The notes: generated from the letters alone by a model not told the origin. A stretch of 33,217 bases of DNA from Sphingobacteriales bacterium (GCA_004295245.1 REAR01000072.1:1-33217); one strand, 5' to 3'. Shown: positions 8,656 through 18,937, counted from the first letter of the stretch. Numbers and translations are program-made.

Positions 8656-9421
8656 ATAAATCCAGTTGCAGGTAAACCGGGCAATGGTCGCTATGCTTTA
8701 CGTCGGGGTAAATTTCTGCATCTTTAATATTTTTTTTTAGAGGTGCAGTAACTGAAATATAATCAATACGCCACCCTTTATTTTGTAAACGTACGCTTGG
8801 GAAACGCTGACTCCACCAACTATACCGGTGTGGTTCTGGGTGAATATGGCGAAAAGTATCTACCCATCCGGCTTTTAAAAAAGCATCCATCCATTCTCTT
8901 TCTTCTGGTAAAAAGCCAGATGATTTTTTATTTCCCTTGGGGTCGTGTATATCAATTTCTTTATGCGCAATATTATAGTCTCCGCACAAAATGAGGTTAG
9001 GGTGTGTTTTTTTTAATTGTTCCAGGTATTGATGAAATGTATCCAGCCAGGTATATTTAAAAGACTGCCGCTCATCGCCACTGGTACCACTGGGAAAATA
9101 AGCATTTATTAAACGTACTTTACCAAAATCAAGCTGTATTACACGGCCTTCATCGTCGCTTTCCTTATGGCCGGTACCCATAGTTACAGCATCGGGCTTT
9201 TGTTTGGTAAAAACGGCCACACCACTATAGCCTTTTTTTTGTGCACTAAACCAATAATCATGAAAACCTAAATCGTTAAACTGTTTATAATCCACATTGT
9301 CTTTATGTGCTTTTGTTTCTTGTATACAAATAATATCTGCCGGGTTGGTTTTTAGCCAATCTATTAAACCTTTGTTCATAGCGGCTCTTATGCCATTGAG
9401 GTTGTAAGAAATAATTCTCAT
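8654..9421 (-). CDS. xth: exodeoxyribonuclease III (AP endonuclease)
   Basis: A 255-residue Mg-dependent nuclease of the ExoIII/APE1 fold that cuts at abasic sites and removes 3'-blocking groups in base excision repair. All catalytic marks are present: N7 (SYNLNG), E35 (CIQETK), Y108 (NAYFP), D148 and N150 (GDYN), D220 (WRIDY) and D245-H246 (HSDHCPV). The length matches the family. It ends in its own terminator, and about 160 bases without a gene separate it from the upstream protease gene, so it may be transcribed alone. Confidence 0.95.
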   Translation of the reverse strand: MRIISYNLNGIRAAMNKGLIDWLKTNPADIICIQETKAHKDNVDYKQFNDLGFHDYWFSAQKKGYSGVAVFTKQKPDAVTMGTGHKESDDEGRVIQLDFGKVRLINAYFPSGTSGDERQSFKYTWLDTFHQYLEQLKKTHPNLILCGDYNIAHKEIDIHDPKGNKKSSGFLPEEREWMDAFLKAGWVDTFRHIHPEPHRYSWWSQRFPSVRLQNKGWRIDYISVTAPLKKNIKDAEIYPDVKHSDHCPVYLQLDL

Positions 9422-9582
9422 GTATAAAAAATTAGAACAGCAATTTAATAAATGCTACTGCAGTTTGCTGTTTTTACTTTAAAATAAATGTAATTGTATG
9501 CAAGGGTTGCTGCTGTAAACAGGTGCAACTGTCTATTCTGATTCATCGGCAAAACAGCTCTTGCACTAAGCGGTGCTGCTGG

Positions 9583-10785
9583 TTACAAAATACTTTTTAC
9601 CCTAAGAATGAGTAAAACAGGGCCTTCTTCCCGCTGCACTAGAATTTTTACTTTTTCTCCGGGTACCTGTAAAGCATTTTTTAATGCCAGCATGTTTTTG
9701 CTGAGTATATTATTGATGCCAATAATTTCATCGCCTTCCTTTATACCGGCTTGTTCTGCCGGAGACCCCTTCATCACCTCGGTAACAATTACTTTGTTAT
9801 TGATGTAATAAAAGTTTAAACCGGTGTAAGAGTAATCAAACGGGTCTCTGAAGTGGGTATTGGGCACCAGGTATACATCTCTTTTTTCGTAATTAATAAT
9901 AGTATTAAAGCGCCGCAGTATATCGTTGCCAATTAAACCACCCAGATAGGGGTATGAGGTTACGTTAAACTCATCATCAAAAACATACGCAGGCACTTTT
10001 CTAAATTTATAAGGCCCCAGTTTAAAATTTTTTACAACGGTTAGTTCCATCATTTTCTTACCGCCCATACCTTCTACCTGTGTAATTACTCTTTTGCGTT
10101 GGGGGCTAACAACGGCACTGTCCTGCACAAAATCTTGCGAGAGTAATAAACACAAACCAGCACCGGTATCAAAGTAAAACCGAGAGAAGCGGGTTACATC
10201 TTCGCCAATGGTGGCCGATTGTATGAGCAGGTTAACCAGTAAAGGCTTTAATAAATGTCCCCCCCGCGGGTATTTCATTGAACCTTTTGAAAACACATGA
10301 ATCTTCATGCTGTCGTAATCAATCTTTACAATATAGCGGTTAAAAAAACTATACCCAATTATGCCATCAATACGCTCACCATATACACTGGTTAAAATTT
10401 CATAATCGTTTATATGAAAATTCAAACTGTCTACAATAATACCCGGCAACTTAAGTGTATTGTTATATGCAAAACTTACGGTGCGTACACCGGCAATGCC
10501 ACGTATGGTTTTATCAGAAGGGGTAATGGGCACTTTTAATTGAAGTGCAGTAACAGAGTCTAAAGAAATGCCACCGCTACCCGTATCTAAAATAAAGTTT
10601 AAAGAATCGCTTAAGTTATTAATGCTGCCTTTTATTAAAATAACACCGCCGGTAAACATTCTAAAATTAAAAGTGGTTAACTTTTTTGCCGGCGGTGGCA
10701 CAAATTCTTCTTGTGCCTGTAAATAACAAGAAAAGGATAATAAACCCAGCAGTAGTGCTACAATATAGCGTTGGTTGCGTCGCAC
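9583..10785 (-). CDS. exported aspartyl protease with PDZ domain
   Basis: A 400-residue protein with a signal peptide (about residues 7-24), two retropepsin/pepsin-like halves each with an active Asp motif (DTGSG at 67-71, DTGAG at 206-210), and a C-terminal PDZ domain (about 305-395; VMKGSPAEQAGIKEGDEI). It probably cleaves or processes proteins in the cell envelope; the target is unknown. The only evident start is a GTG at 10785, inside copy C of the dispersed repeat, so the first residues MRRNQRY and probably part of the signal peptide come from repeat sequence. No ATG precedes the mature part in this frame. The divergent neighbour is mqnC. Confidence 0.85.
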   Translation of the reverse strand: MRRNQRYIVALLLGLLSFSCYLQAQEEFVPPPAKKLTTFNFRMFTGGVILIKGSINNLSDSLNFILDTGSGGISLDSVTALQLKVPITPSDKTIRGIAGVRTVSFAYNNTLKLPGIIVDSLNFHINDYEILTSVYGERIDGIIGYSFFNRYIVKIDYDSMKIHVFSKGSMKYPRGGHLLKPLLVNLLIQSATIGEDVTRFSRFYFDTGAGLCLLLSQDFVQDSAVVSPQRKRVITQVEGMGGKKMMELTVVKNFKLGPYKFRKVPAYVFDDEFNVTSYPYLGGLIGNDILRRFNTIINYEKRDVYLVPNTHFRDPFDYSYTGLNFYYINNKVIVTEVMKGSPAEQAGIKEGDEIIGINNILSKNMLALKNALQVPGEKVKILVQREEGPVLLILRVKSIL

Positions 10786-10793
10786 ACTTGTAC
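10755..10793 (+). repeat. dispersed TTGCGTCGCAC repeat, copy C (forward)
   Basis: The exact 15-mer core is at 10775-10789, followed by GTAC. The left flank CAGCAGTAGTGCTACAATAT (10749-10768) resembles the family's CAGCAGTAATACTATTTCAT flank although it is coding sequence of the protease gene, whose GTG start is at 10785. It forms an inverted pair with copy D around mqnC. Confidence 0.8.
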
Positions 10794-10937
10794 AGTTAAT
10801 GGTTATTCAGCAAAAATGCAATCGATACCCGATACTTGACAGCCGCTTTTAAGCAATAGCTGCTCAGGTAAATTAATGTTTTCTGTTGGAATGCCGCTAC
10901 CTCTTATACATTTTATGGCATTGCCACTTCATATTAG

Positions 10938-10945
10938 TAATTTTG
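10938..10945 (+). promoter_or_regulatory. putative -7 box for mqnC
   Basis: TAATTTTG fits TAnnTTTG and lies 22 bases before the mqnC ATG, giving a short leader. No well-placed -33 TTG is seen. Confidence 0.35.
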
Positions 10946-10967
10946 GGCCAGCTAAATAAACCAATAT

Positions 10968-12092
10968 ATGCAATTAGCCGACCTGTATCAAAAAGCTTTA
11001 AACAAAGAGTTTTTATCTATAGAAGAGGGCATTTTTCTTTTTCAGCAAGCACCCTTAACAGAGTTAATGTTTGCGGCCGATGAACTGAGAAAAAAGCAAG
11101 TGCCGCATGGCAAAGTAACCTGGATAATTGACCGCAATGTAAACACTACTAATGTATGTATTGCCAACTGCAAGTTTTGTAACTTTTACCGTATACCCGG
11201 TCATGCCGAAGCCTATATTACCGATATCGCAACCTATAAAAGAAAAATTGAAGAAACTTTTAAGTACGGCGGAGAACAGTTGTTGCTGCAAGGTGGCCAT
11301 CACCCCGGCTTGGGTTTACAGTATTATATAGATTTGTTTAAAGAGTTAAAGCAGCTTTACCCATCTCTTAAGCTTCATGCTTTGGGGCCGCCAGAAATTG
11401 CACATATTACTAAACTGGAAAAAAGTACCCACCGGGAGGTACTGACCGCATTAAAAGAAGCAGGTTTAGACTCATTGCCCGGTGCCGGTGCAGAAATATT
11501 GGTAGATAGAGTAAGGCGGTTAATCAGCAAAGGCAAGTGCGGCTCAGATGAGTGGCTGGCTATAATGCACGAAGCGCATCTGCAAGATTTAACCACATCT
11601 GCAACAATGATGTTTAGCCATGTAGAAACTTTGCAGGAACGATTTGAGCATTTGGTGCGCATCCGCGATGTGCAGGCTATTAAGCCAGCACATGCAAAAG
11701 GTTTTTTGGCATTTATACCCTGGACTTTTCAGGATGTAGATACCTTGCTGGCCAGAATAAGAGGTGTACACAATCTTACCACACCAGAAGAATATATCAG
11801 AATGATTGCCATTAGCAGGTTAATGTTACCCAATGTACTTAATATACAAGCATCCTGGTTAACGGTTGGTAAGCAGGTGGCGCAAATATGTTTGCATGCC
11901 GGTGCCAACGATTTTGGAAGTATTATGATTGAAGAAAATGTAGTTAGTGCAGCTGGTGCCCCACATCGGTTTACTTATAAAAGTATACAGGATGCTATTA
12001 GAGAAGCTGGGTTTGAACCGCAATTGCGAAACCAGCAATATGAGTTCAGGCAGTTACCAACGTTTATAGAAGAACAGGTTATTACTTATTAA
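10968..12092 (+). CDS. mqnC: cyclic dehypoxanthinyl futalosine synthase (radical SAM)
   Basis: A 374-residue radical SAM enzyme of the futalosine route to menaquinone; MqnC cyclises dehypoxanthine futalosine. The cluster motif CIANCKFC (C64, C68, C71) follows a VNTTNV strand. Downstream blocks GAGAEILVDRVRRLIS, TTSATMMFSHVET and FIPWTF are those of MqnC rather than its paralogue MqnE. The length is standard. The start is a clear ATG with a promoter-like box before it. A terminator follows, and inverted copies of the dispersed repeat lie on both sides, so it is a single-gene unit. No other mqn gene is in the window. Confidence 0.92.
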   Translation: MQLADLYQKALNKEFLSIEEGIFLFQQAPLTELMFAADELRKKQVPHGKVTWIIDRNVNTTNVCIANCKFCNFYRIPGHAEAYITDIATYKRKIEETFKYGGEQLLLQGGHHPGLGLQYYIDLFKELKQLYPSLKLHALGPPEIAHITKLEKSTHREVLTALKEAGLDSLPGAGAEILVDRVRRLISKGKCGSDEWLAIMHEAHLQDLTTSATMMFSHVETLQERFEHLVRIRDVQAIKPAHAKGFLAFIPWTFQDVDTLLARIRGVHNLTTPEEYIRMIAISRLMLPNVLNIQASWLTVGKQVAQICLHAGANDFGSIMIEENVVSAAGAPHRFTYKSIQDAIREAGFEPQLRNQQYEFRQLPTFIEEQVITY

Positions 12093-12113
12093 AAGGCAAC
12101 TCTTTTAATATTG

Positions 12114-12140
12114 AAACCGCTTTAACCAGCGGTTTTTTTT
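12114..12140 (+). terminator. intrinsic terminator of mqnC
   Basis: Stem AAACCGCT / AGCGGTTT with a six-base loop, then a run of T, 22 bases after the mqnC stop. Confidence 0.88.
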
Positions 12141-12161
12141 ATTGTTGCTTTTTGCACAAAT

Positions 12162-12200
12162 GTTGAAGAGTGCGACGCAACCAAAGCCGAGTATTGAAAC
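12162..12200 (-). repeat. dispersed TTGCGTCGCAC repeat, copy D (reverse)
   Basis: Minus-strand core TTGCGTCGCACTCTT at 12166-12180. It shares the CTCTTCAAC variant with copy F at 18987. It lies between the mqnC terminator and the hybrid kinase gene. Confidence 0.82.
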
Positions 12201-12323
12201 AAATGCAAGGCTACTATATAACTTTTTAAAAAAAGCAGGTGAAAACACTTAAGCGGGGGTAAAAGATCTGGTATAGTTCAATAATACCGCGGGTTTGTAG
12301 TTATACACCCACAGATCCAATGA

Positions 12324-15300
12324 ATGACTATGATTACGGCTCCTATTAAGAAAGTGATGCGTATTGCCATGATAATTGTGGCAGTGGCGCTTTTGTTTAA
12401 CTTCTTTGCCTATTACCTAGTTTATATAAAAAATAAGGAGAATGGCAAATTAGTAGACGTGGTAAATATTGCCGGCAAGCAGCGTATGCTGAGTCAGAAA
12501 ATTACCAAAGAGTCATTATTATTATTAGAGGGCAACTTAAAAGAATCTGAATACTTTTCTGTAAACCGCAGCTTGCAGCAGGCGGTTTTATTATTTGAAA
12601 CACAGCATCTTTATTTAACACGTAAACAGGGGTTTAAAAATCTTCCCCCACCGCCTGTTAATGAAAGTACTGATCGTTTATTAAAAGAAGTGGAGACCTA
12701 TGTAAGTAAAATAATTGCTACATCTAAAGAAGTAGCGGTGGCTGATTCATCTTTACTTGCAATAAATAAATCCTTGTATCAGCGAGAACTGACTTATAAT
12801 GAAAGTATGTTTTTGCCTTTGATGGAAGAGATAACGGCAGATTATGTTTTTATCAGTAATAGAAGGGCAAAAGAATCTGAAAATATTAATACCGGCAAAT
12901 TTACTTCTTTACTTATTGCATTGTTATGTATAATTGTATTAGTAATAGAGCCTTTGTTCAGAAGCAACAAATCTAATCTGGCGCAATTGCAATTAGCAAA
13001 GGTAGAGTTGATGCAAGAGAAGAAATACCTGTCTTCTATATTAAACAACCAAACCAATTTTGTTATTAGATTAAACCGCGATGGTTGTTTTACCTATGCA
13101 AACCCAGAATTTTTAAAAATATTTGGCTATGCGTGGATGAACCTGCAACACACACCCTTTTTTAACACAATTTATCAGAAAGATATAAAGCTGTGTTTGT
13201 CTGTTGCTGATGATTGCTGGAAAAATCCGGGTACAGCGCATAAATTATTAATACGCAAACCGCTTTCTGGTAAGCGTGATTTTTTATGGACAGAGTGGGA
13301 GTTTATTGCTTTGGAAAATGCAGTAGGCGATGCTTATGAAATACAGGGAATAGGAATAAACGTAACTGATAAAATTAAATTAGAACAGCGCAAAGAAGAA
13401 GCCATTGAAACATTATCTTATGCTATGTCTTATGGCAATATGGGTGCGTGGAAGGTTACGCTGGATACACAGGTGATGGAAATGAGTAAAGAATTTAAGG
13501 CATTACTGCATTTACCAGCGGATATACCCAATGAAATTTTATTAGAAGATTATTGCAATAATTTTATTTGTGAAGAAGACCGGGAATTTTTTATACAGCA
13601 AATTGAAAAGGTATTATTAAACCGTGGCAACAAAGAGTTTAGCGCTGCATTTGAATACAGGGTGCAGGTAGCCGGTAACAGCATTGTACATATTTCCACT
13701 AAAAGTAAATATCTGGGCGAAAACGATTTGTTTGGCGTAGCCCAAGATATTACTGGCCAAAAAGAAGCTGAAAAAGCTTTGATTGAAAATGAAAAATTAT
13801 ACCGCTTATTGGCAGAAAACTCTGAAGATATTATTTCTGTGCATAAATCAGATGCTACGCTAACATTCATTTCTCCTTCAGTAAAAAATGTATTGGGATA
13901 TGAACCAGAAGAGGTGGTGGGTCATAATATATTAGAGTACGTACACCCCGATGATCATTTTAAATTTTTTCCGGTTGCCGGCAACCCATCTGTTGAAGAC
14001 TCAGACAGTTTGGTATTGCGCTATCGCATGCTGCATAAAGTGGCCGGCGAACATGTGTGGCTGGAAAGTATTATTAAGCCGGTTAAAGAAGGCAATACGG
14101 TTATACAACTTATCTGCACCAGCCGTAATATAACCGAGCGCAAAAAAGTAGAGAAGCAAAAAGAAATGCTGTTGGCAGAAATGAAACAGTCTGAACGAAT
14201 GCTGCGTACCGTAATCGATTCCACCCCCGATTGGATTTTTATTAAAGATTCAGCACATCGCTATATACTGGTAAATAAAGCCTTTGCAGATAGTTTGAGC
14301 CGCGATGCGATGGATTTTGTTGGAAAAAATGATATTGAAATGGGCTTTCCTGAAGAATTGGTTAAAGGCAATCCGGAAAAAGGTATTAAAGGTTTTTGGA
14401 CGGATGATGACGAAGTAATGGCCACCAAAAAAATTGTAAATATAGAAGAAGAACCTTCTGGTGCTGATGGAGATTTTAAAATATTCAGTACGGTTAAAGT
14501 GCCGTTGATGGATGAAGAAAATAACGCCTGGGGTGTGTTAGGTTTTGCACACAATATAACTGCCATTAAGCAAGCCGAAAAAAGTCTGTTAAATAAAGAT
14601 CGCTTTTTGCAAGGCGTGGCAGCAGCTACGCAACAACTTATTTTAGATGAAGGGCTTGATGACGCTATTAAACACTCTTTACACGTTTTGGGTGAAAAGG
14701 CAAGTATAGACCGTGTATACTTTTATAGAAATGATTTTGATGCCACACTAAATGAGCTAACCAGCAGTCATATTTTTGATTGGACTCTAGCTACCCATTC
14801 AATCATAGAAAACCATCCTGAATTTCAAAACGTACGGTTTAGTTCTTACGCTGGTTTTTTTGATGACTTACAAGTACGTAAGCCAATTACCGGGTTTGTA
14901 AAAGACTTACCCTTTGAGCGGTTTAAAAAATTAAAAGAAAAGCAAGGGGTTCATTCAATGGCGGCGTATCCTTTGTATATAAAAGACAATTTCTGGGGCT
15001 TTATTGGGTTTGATAATTATACCAAAGATGTTGATTGGACCAGTACTGAATACTCTATTCTGCACTCTTATACCATTACACTAGCCGCGGCTATAGAACA
15101 ACATTATACAAAAAATGAATTGCTAAAGGCAAAAGAAATGGCCGAAATGGCCAGTAAAGCCAAAAGTGAGTTTATGGCTAATATGAGCCATGAGCTGCGT
15201 ACGCCAATGAACGGTATTATTGGATTTACCGATCTGGTATTAACTACGCAATTACAAAAAGGGCAACGTGAGTATTTGCAAAACGTACGTAAGTCGGCGT

Positions 15301-16706
15301 ATAACCTGCTTACTATTATTAACGATATTCTTGACTTTTCTAAAATTGAAGCTGGCAAATTATTTATTGATGAAGTTGAGTTGGATTTGAATGAACTGGT
15401 AGAAGAAACAGTTGATCTTTTAAATGTAAAAGCATTTGAGAAAAAGCTGGAAATGTTATTGTGGTTTAACCCGCAAATACCCCGTGGCTTTATGGGAGAC
15501 CCGGTAAGAATACGCCAGATACTAGTAAACCTAATTGGCAATGCTATTAAGTTTACTGAGAAAGGAGAAATATTTGTATCGGTAGATAAAGCCGGCGACC
15601 TGTATCAAAAAGATGGAAAGAAATTGCAGAACCTGCAGATAAAAGTAAAAGACTCTGGTATTGGTATACCAAAAGATAAACTCAATTCTATTTTTGAAAG
15701 CTTTACACAAGCCGATAATTCCACCACCCGAAAATTTGGGGGCACCGGTTTAGGCCTAACCATTGCAAAAAGCCTGGCGCAATTAATGACGGGCGATTTA
15801 TTTGTAGACAGTGATTATGGCAATGGCAGTGTATTTACTTTTGAACTGCAATTAGAAGTATTAGATGAACAGCCTTTGATTGCAGAACAACCAAAGGGCC
15901 AATTAAAACGCATACTGGTGGTAGATGATAATGAAACGAACCGCCAGTTAATGAAAGGCATTTTTGAGTTCTTAAATATTAACTGCACCATTACGGCTTC
16001 TGCTATGGAAGCGCTGGAAGCTTTTAAAGCTTCAGAAAATAGAGGAGAACATTTTGATTTAATAATAACCGATCATCAGATGCCAGATATGGATGGATTG
16101 GAATTAGCTAACAAAATTTATCAGCAACACGATAAACAGTCTAACCCCATGGTGCTGATGCTATCATCGCTGGAGCGAAATATGTACCAGGCTGAAGCTA
16201 AAAAATCGGGTATCGACATGTTTTTAAGCAAGCCGGTAAAACTGCACCAGCTTAATGAAATATTAAGTTCTTTGTTTGAAACCAATATTCAGATAAAAGA
16301 ACGGGTTACCACGGTGCCTACTATAGAAAAAATGGCATCGGGCACCACCATTATGGTGGTAGAAGATGAACCCATAAACATGATGTTGATTACAGAAGTA
16401 TTGGGTAAAATGGGCTTTAGTCTGTTAAAGGCATCAAATGGTAAACAAGCATTGGAAGTACTGAGCGAGCACGACCCCAAGCTTATTTTTATGGATGTAA
16501 ACATGCCAGAAATGGATGGCCTGGAAACCACACAGCATATTCGCAAGTTTACCAACAATAAAGCCAACATACCCATTATTGCACTTACTGCAGATGCCAT
16601 GAAGGAAGACCGCTTAAAATGTTTAGATGCCGGCATGAACGATTATATCTCTAAACCCTTTAAGCTGGAAGAAATAAATGGCATTCTGAAGCAGTATCTT
16701 TCTTAA
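12324..16706 (+). CDS. hybrid sensor histidine kinase, PilJ/NarX-type sensor, PAS, GAF, two receivers
   Basis: A 1460-residue membrane kinase. Layout: TM1 (about 13-34); a periplasmic PilJ/NarX-like four-helix domain with the motif [15 protein letters not shown] (about 44-58); TM2 (about 191-209); four PAS-type segments (about 235-350, 360-480, 482-608, 627-750); a GAF domain (about 758-922); HisKA with H956 in MSHELRTP; HATPase with [16 protein letters not shown] and GTGLGLTI; and receivers with D1250 (IITDHQMP) and D1391 (FMDVNMP). Both receivers keep their Asp and Lys. No DNA-binding domain or separate regulator is adjacent, so output is probably through phosphorelay to a distant partner. 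The ligand is unknown; nitrate is not implied by the fold alone. Confidence 0.93.
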   Translation: MTMITAPIKKVMRIAMIIVAVALLFNFFAYYLVYIKNKENGKLVDVVNIAGKQRMLSQKITKESLLLLEGNLKESEYFSVNRSLQQAVLLFETQHLYLTRKQGFKNLPPPPVNESTDRLLKEVETYVSKIIATSKEVAVADSSLLAINKSLYQRELTYNESMFLPLMEEITADYVFISNRRAKESENINTGKFTSLLIALLCIIVLVIEPLFRSNKSNLAQLQLAKVELMQEKKYLSSILNNQTNFVIRLNRDGCFTYANPEFLKIFGYAWMNLQHTPFFNTIYQKDIKLCLSVADDCWKNPGTAHKLLIRKPLSGKRDFLWTEWEFIALENAVGDAYEIQGIGINVTDKIKLEQRKEEAIETLSYAMSYGNMGAWKVTLDTQVMEMSKEFKALLHLPADIPNEILLEDYCNNFICEEDREFFIQQIEKVLLNRGNKEFSAAFEYRVQVAGNSIVHISTKSKYLGENDLFGVAQDITGQKEAEKALIENEKLYRLLAENSEDIISVHKSDATLTFISPSVKNVLGYEPEEVVGHNILEYVHPDDHFKFFPVAGNPSVEDSDSLVLRYRMLHKVAGEHVWLESIIKPVKEGNTVIQLICTSRNITERKKVEKQKEMLLAEMKQSERMLRTVIDSTPDWIFIKDSAHRYILVNKAFADSLSRDAMDFVGKNDIEMGFPEELVKGNPEKGIKGFWTDDDEVMATKKIVNIEEEPSGADGDFKIFSTVKVPLMDEENNAWGVLGFAHNITAIKQAEKSLLNKDRFLQGVAAATQQLILDEGLDDAIKHSLHVLGEKASIDRVYFYRNDFDATLNELTSSHIFDWTLATHSIIENHPEFQNVRFSSYAGFFDDLQVRKPITGFVKDLPFERFKKLKEKQGVHSMAAYPLYIKDNFWGFIGFDNYTKDVDWTSTEYSILHSYTITLAAAIEQHYTKNELLKAKEMAEMASKAKSEFMANMSHELRTPMNGIIGFTDLVLTTQLQKGQREYLQNVRKSAYNLLTIINDILDFSKIEAGKLFIDEVELDLNELVEETVDLLNVKAFEKKLEMLLWFNPQIPRGFMGDPVRIRQILVNLIGNAIKFTEKGEIFVSVDKAGDLYQKDGKKLQNLQIKVKDSGIGIPKDKLNSIFESFTQADNSTTRKFGGTGLGLTIAKSLAQLMTGDLFVDSDYGNGSVFTFELQLEVLDEQPLIAEQPKGQLKRILVVDDNETNRQLMKGIFEFLNINCTITASAMEALEAFKASENRGEHFDLIITDHQMPDMDGLELANKIYQQHDKQSNPMVLMLSSLERNMYQAEAKKSGIDMFLSKPVKLHQLNEILSSLFETNIQIKERVTTVPTIEKMASGTTIMVVEDEPINMMLITEVLGKMGFSLLKASNGKQALEVLSEHDPKLIFMDVNMPEMDGLETTQHIRKFTNNKANIPIIALTADAMKEDRLKCLDAGMNDYISKPFKLEEINGILKQYLS

Positions 16707-16799
16707 AGTTTTTATAACAAACAGTCTATAACTGCCATTATTGCAACCCCAAAAGGTTTCTGCACGTCATTTGATAGTTATTTAAAAACATAACTTAAA

Positions 16800-17093
16800 A
16801 TGAACAACAAAAAACCTTCTTTACTGGTGTGTATTGCAATGGATGCTTTAGGATATGCAACCTATGCCATACCTTTTCTGGGAGAGTTGGGCGATTTGAT
16901 TTGGGCCCCTGTTTCTGCCGCTGTTTTCTTTAAAGTATTTGGCGGTTGGAAGGGAGCACTGGGTGGCACATTTAATTTTATTGAAGAATTGTTACCCGGC
17001 TTAGACTTTGTTCCCTCTTTTACCATTATGTGGCTGCTGCAACACTTTGGTAAAAAGCAACCCACTACCACCACTATTATAAAAACAGCATAA
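16800..17093 (+). CDS. small conserved membrane protein, unknown function
   Basis: A 97-residue protein with two or three hydrophobic stretches (about 7-26, 33-60, 70-82) and short motifs IPFLGELGD, WAPVSAAVF and NFIEELLPGLDFVPSFTI. I have the impression of similar small hypothetical proteins in other Bacteroidota but know no function. The gene follows the hybrid kinase by 93 bases on the same strand and ends in a strong terminator, so it may be co-transcribed with the kinase. The ATG start has no competitor nearby. Confidence 0.7.
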   Translation: MNNKKPSLLVCIAMDALGYATYAIPFLGELGDLIWAPVSAAVFFKVFGGWKGALGGTFNFIEELLPGLDFVPSFTIMWLLQHFGKKQPTTTTIIKTA

Positions 17094-17094
17094 C

Positions 17095-17119
17095 AAAACC
17101 CCGCGTTAGCGGGGTTTTT
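17095..17119 (+). terminator. intrinsic terminator after the small membrane protein
   Basis: A ten-base stem AAAACCCCGC / GCGGGGTTTT with loop GTTA and a final T-tract, one base past the stop codon. Confidence 0.92.
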
Positions 17120-17140
17120 ACTTTTAGGTTGCCAGCCAAA

Positions 17141-17180
17141 GTATTTCATAGCAGCAGCCGTTGCGTCGCACACTTGTACG
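17141..17180 (+). repeat. dispersed TTGCGTCGCAC repeat, copy E1 (forward)
   Basis: Exact 15-mer core at 17161-17175, with left flank GTATTTCATAGCAGCAGCCG and right extension GTACGG. A GGTTGCCAGCC stretch further left (17128-17138) resembles the outer end of copies G and I2. It pairs with E2, 81 bases on. Confidence 0.87.
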
Positions 17181-17252
17181 GTTGCAGGTTAATGGTTCAT
17201 AACTTATAGTAAATGGTATTGCTATTAACTATGTACAATAAGCATACTGTAG

Positions 17253-17271
17253 CACCAGTGTGCGACGCAAT
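17253..17271 (-). repeat. dispersed TTGCGTCGCAC repeat, copy E2 (reverse)
   Basis: Minus-strand core TTGCGTCGCACACTG at 17256-17270. With E1 it closes a 110-base segment having inverted ends, lying between convergent genes. Confidence 0.82.
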
Positions 17272-17314
17272 CCCGAAGTTTCGGGACTTAACCGGAGTTA
17301 CCGTTGCCGGTTAA
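17271..17314. other. two adjacent stem-loops downstream of nadB
   Basis: TCCCGAA/TTCGGGA (17271-17286, two-base loop) is followed by TTAACCGG/CCGGTTAA (17288-17314, 11-base loop). They sit between repeat copy E2 and the nadB stop. There is no T-tract, so classical termination is doubtful; they may protect the nadB mRNA 3' end or belong to the repeat element. Confidence 0.55.
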
Positions 17315-17320
17315 CCAACA

Positions 17321-18937
17321 TTACCATATAATATTTTGGGGCACTTTATTTTGTTGCGGGTAATCGGTATTAAAATGCAGGCCACGGCTTTCGTGCCTAA
17401 ACTGCGCACACTTAACCACCAGGTAGGCTACCGTTATCATATTACGCAACTGGCATAGCTGCGGAGAAAGAATGGTACTCTTATACAGCGCTTCTGTTTC
17501 TTGCCACAATAAATCCAATCGTTTCATGGCACGGGCCAACCGCACATTGGTGCGCACAATGCCCACATAATCGCTCATCAGCAACTGCAACTCTTTTAAA
17601 CTTTGTGTAAGCAAAATCATTTCTTTGGGGGCGGTGGTGCCGGCAGCATTCCACTCTGGTATGGCAGTGGCACTGTCTTTAGTAGTGGCGCTGAGTATGT
17701 TTATATTATTGGTAACATCTATAAAACTGCGGTGGCCAAATACCATGGCTTCCAGCAGCGAGTTGCTGGCTAAGCGATTGGCGCCATGCAGGCCGGTGCT
17801 GGCACACTCGCCGGCAGCGTATAAATTTTTTATAGAAGTGCGTCCATGCTCATCGGTTTTAATGCCACCACAACTGTAATGGGCTGCCGGTGCAACGGGT
17901 ATTAAATGTTTGGTAACATCTACACCAATGCTTAAACACTTTTCATAAATATTTGGAAAGTGATGAATAAATTTTTCTTTATCCATGTGGCGGCAATCCA
18001 GGTACACATGTTCTGTACCAGTTATCTTCATTTCACTGTCAATGGCACGGGCTACAATATCTCTGGGTGCTAAATCTTTTCTGGCATCGTAACGCTCCAT
18101 AAAAGCTTCGCCGTTTTTGTTACGTAAAATGCCACCATCTCCACGCACCGCTTCAGTAATTAAAAAGGCTTGGCCACCCAGGCCCGGTTCATACAAAGCA
18201 GTTGGATGAAATTGTATAAACTCCATATTTTCTACCCGGCCTTTGGCTCTATGAAACATTGCCACGCCATCACCTGTGGCAATAGCCGGGTTGGTGGTGG
18301 TGCGGTAAATTTGTCCGTTGCCACCCGTAGCCAGCAAAGTAACGGTAGCAGTTATTTTTTCTATCTGGTTATTTTGAAGGTTTAGTGCATACACACCGTA
18401 GCAGGTAACATCGGGGGTTGATTTGGTAACCAGGTAACCCATATGGTGCTGCGTGATGAGTTCTATAACAAAACAATGATTAATAAGTGTAATGTTTTTT
18501 TGCGCCTGCACGGTTTGCAACAGTGCCCGTTCCATTTCTTTACCTGTAACATCTTTATGATGCAAGATGCGATGCTGACTATGGCCGCCTTCTTTACCCA
18601 ATGAATAAGTACCGGCCGCATCTTTGTCAAACTGTGCACCCCATTCAATAATTTCTTTAATGCGTTCTACGCCTTCTTTAACTACAATTTCAACCACCTG
18701 CCGGTTGCACAAACCATCACCGGCAATTATTGTGTCTTCTATATGTTTTTCAAAACTATCGTTTACCGTATCCCAAACGCCGGCAATGCCGCCTTGTGCG
18801 TATTTGGTATTGGTTTCATCTGGCGCGGCCTTGGTTATTACTAATACCTGTTGCTGCGGAAACTGTTTGGCAATTTTTAATGCATAGGTTAAACCTGCAA
18901 TGCCACTGCCCACTACTAAAAAATCGGTCTGTATCAT
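17321..18937 (-). CDS. nadB: L-aspartate oxidase
   Basis: A 538-residue FAD enzyme that oxidises aspartate to iminoaspartate, the first step of de novo NAD synthesis. Marks: dinucleotide-binding VVGSGIAGL at residues 8-16, TKYAQGGIAGV, HHKDVTGKEME, ATGGNGQIY, ENMEFIQFHPTAL, TEAVRGDGG, the PRDIVARAI helix and the C-terminal YAAGECASTGLHGANRLASN. The frame is open 20 codons further (GTG at 18997), but that extension begins MRRN and is translated from repeat copy F, so I take the ATG at 18937. The next pathway genes, nadA and nadC, are not in the window. Confidence 0.95.
   Translation of the reverse strand: MIQTDFLVVGSGIAGLTYALKIAKQFPQQQVLVITKAAPDETNTKYAQGGIAGVWDTVNDSFEKHIEDTIIAGDGLCNRQVVEIVVKEGVERIKEIIEWGAQFDKDAAGTYSLGKEGGHSQHRILHHKDVTGKEMERALLQTVQAQKNITLINHCFVIELITQHHMGYLVTKSTPDVTCYGVYALNLQNNQIEKITATVTLLATGGNGQIYRTTTNPAIATGDGVAMFHRAKGRVENMEFIQFHPTALYEPGLGGQAFLITEAVRGDGGILRNKNGEAFMERYDARKDLAPRDIVARAIDSEMKITGTEHVYLDCRHMDKEKFIHHFPNIYEKCLSIGVDVTKHLIPVAPAAHYSCGGIKTDEHGRTSIKNLYAAGECASTGLHGANRLASNSLLEAMVFGHRSFIDVTNNINILSATTKDSATAIPEWNAAGTTAPKEMILLTQSLKELQLLMSDYVGIVRTNVRLARAMKRLDLLWQETEALYKSTILSPQLCQLRNMITVAYLVVKCAQFRHESRGLHFNTDYPQQNKVPQNIIW

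Noticed and set aside
8104-8727. 207-residue plus-strand frame
   Set aside because: It runs antisense through the DUF2339 N-terminal linker, a terminator and the end of xth; Ser/Thr-rich composition reflects the opposite strand.
12324-12341. LacZ-like N-terminus MTMIT on the hybrid kinase, suggesting vector sequence
   Set aside because: The likeness ends after a few residues and the gene continues with a normal membrane segment in native codon use.
16862-17173. Minus-strand frame of 103 residues starting MCDATA
   Set aside because: Its start is repeat copy E1 and it overlaps a terminator and the small membrane protein gene in antisense.
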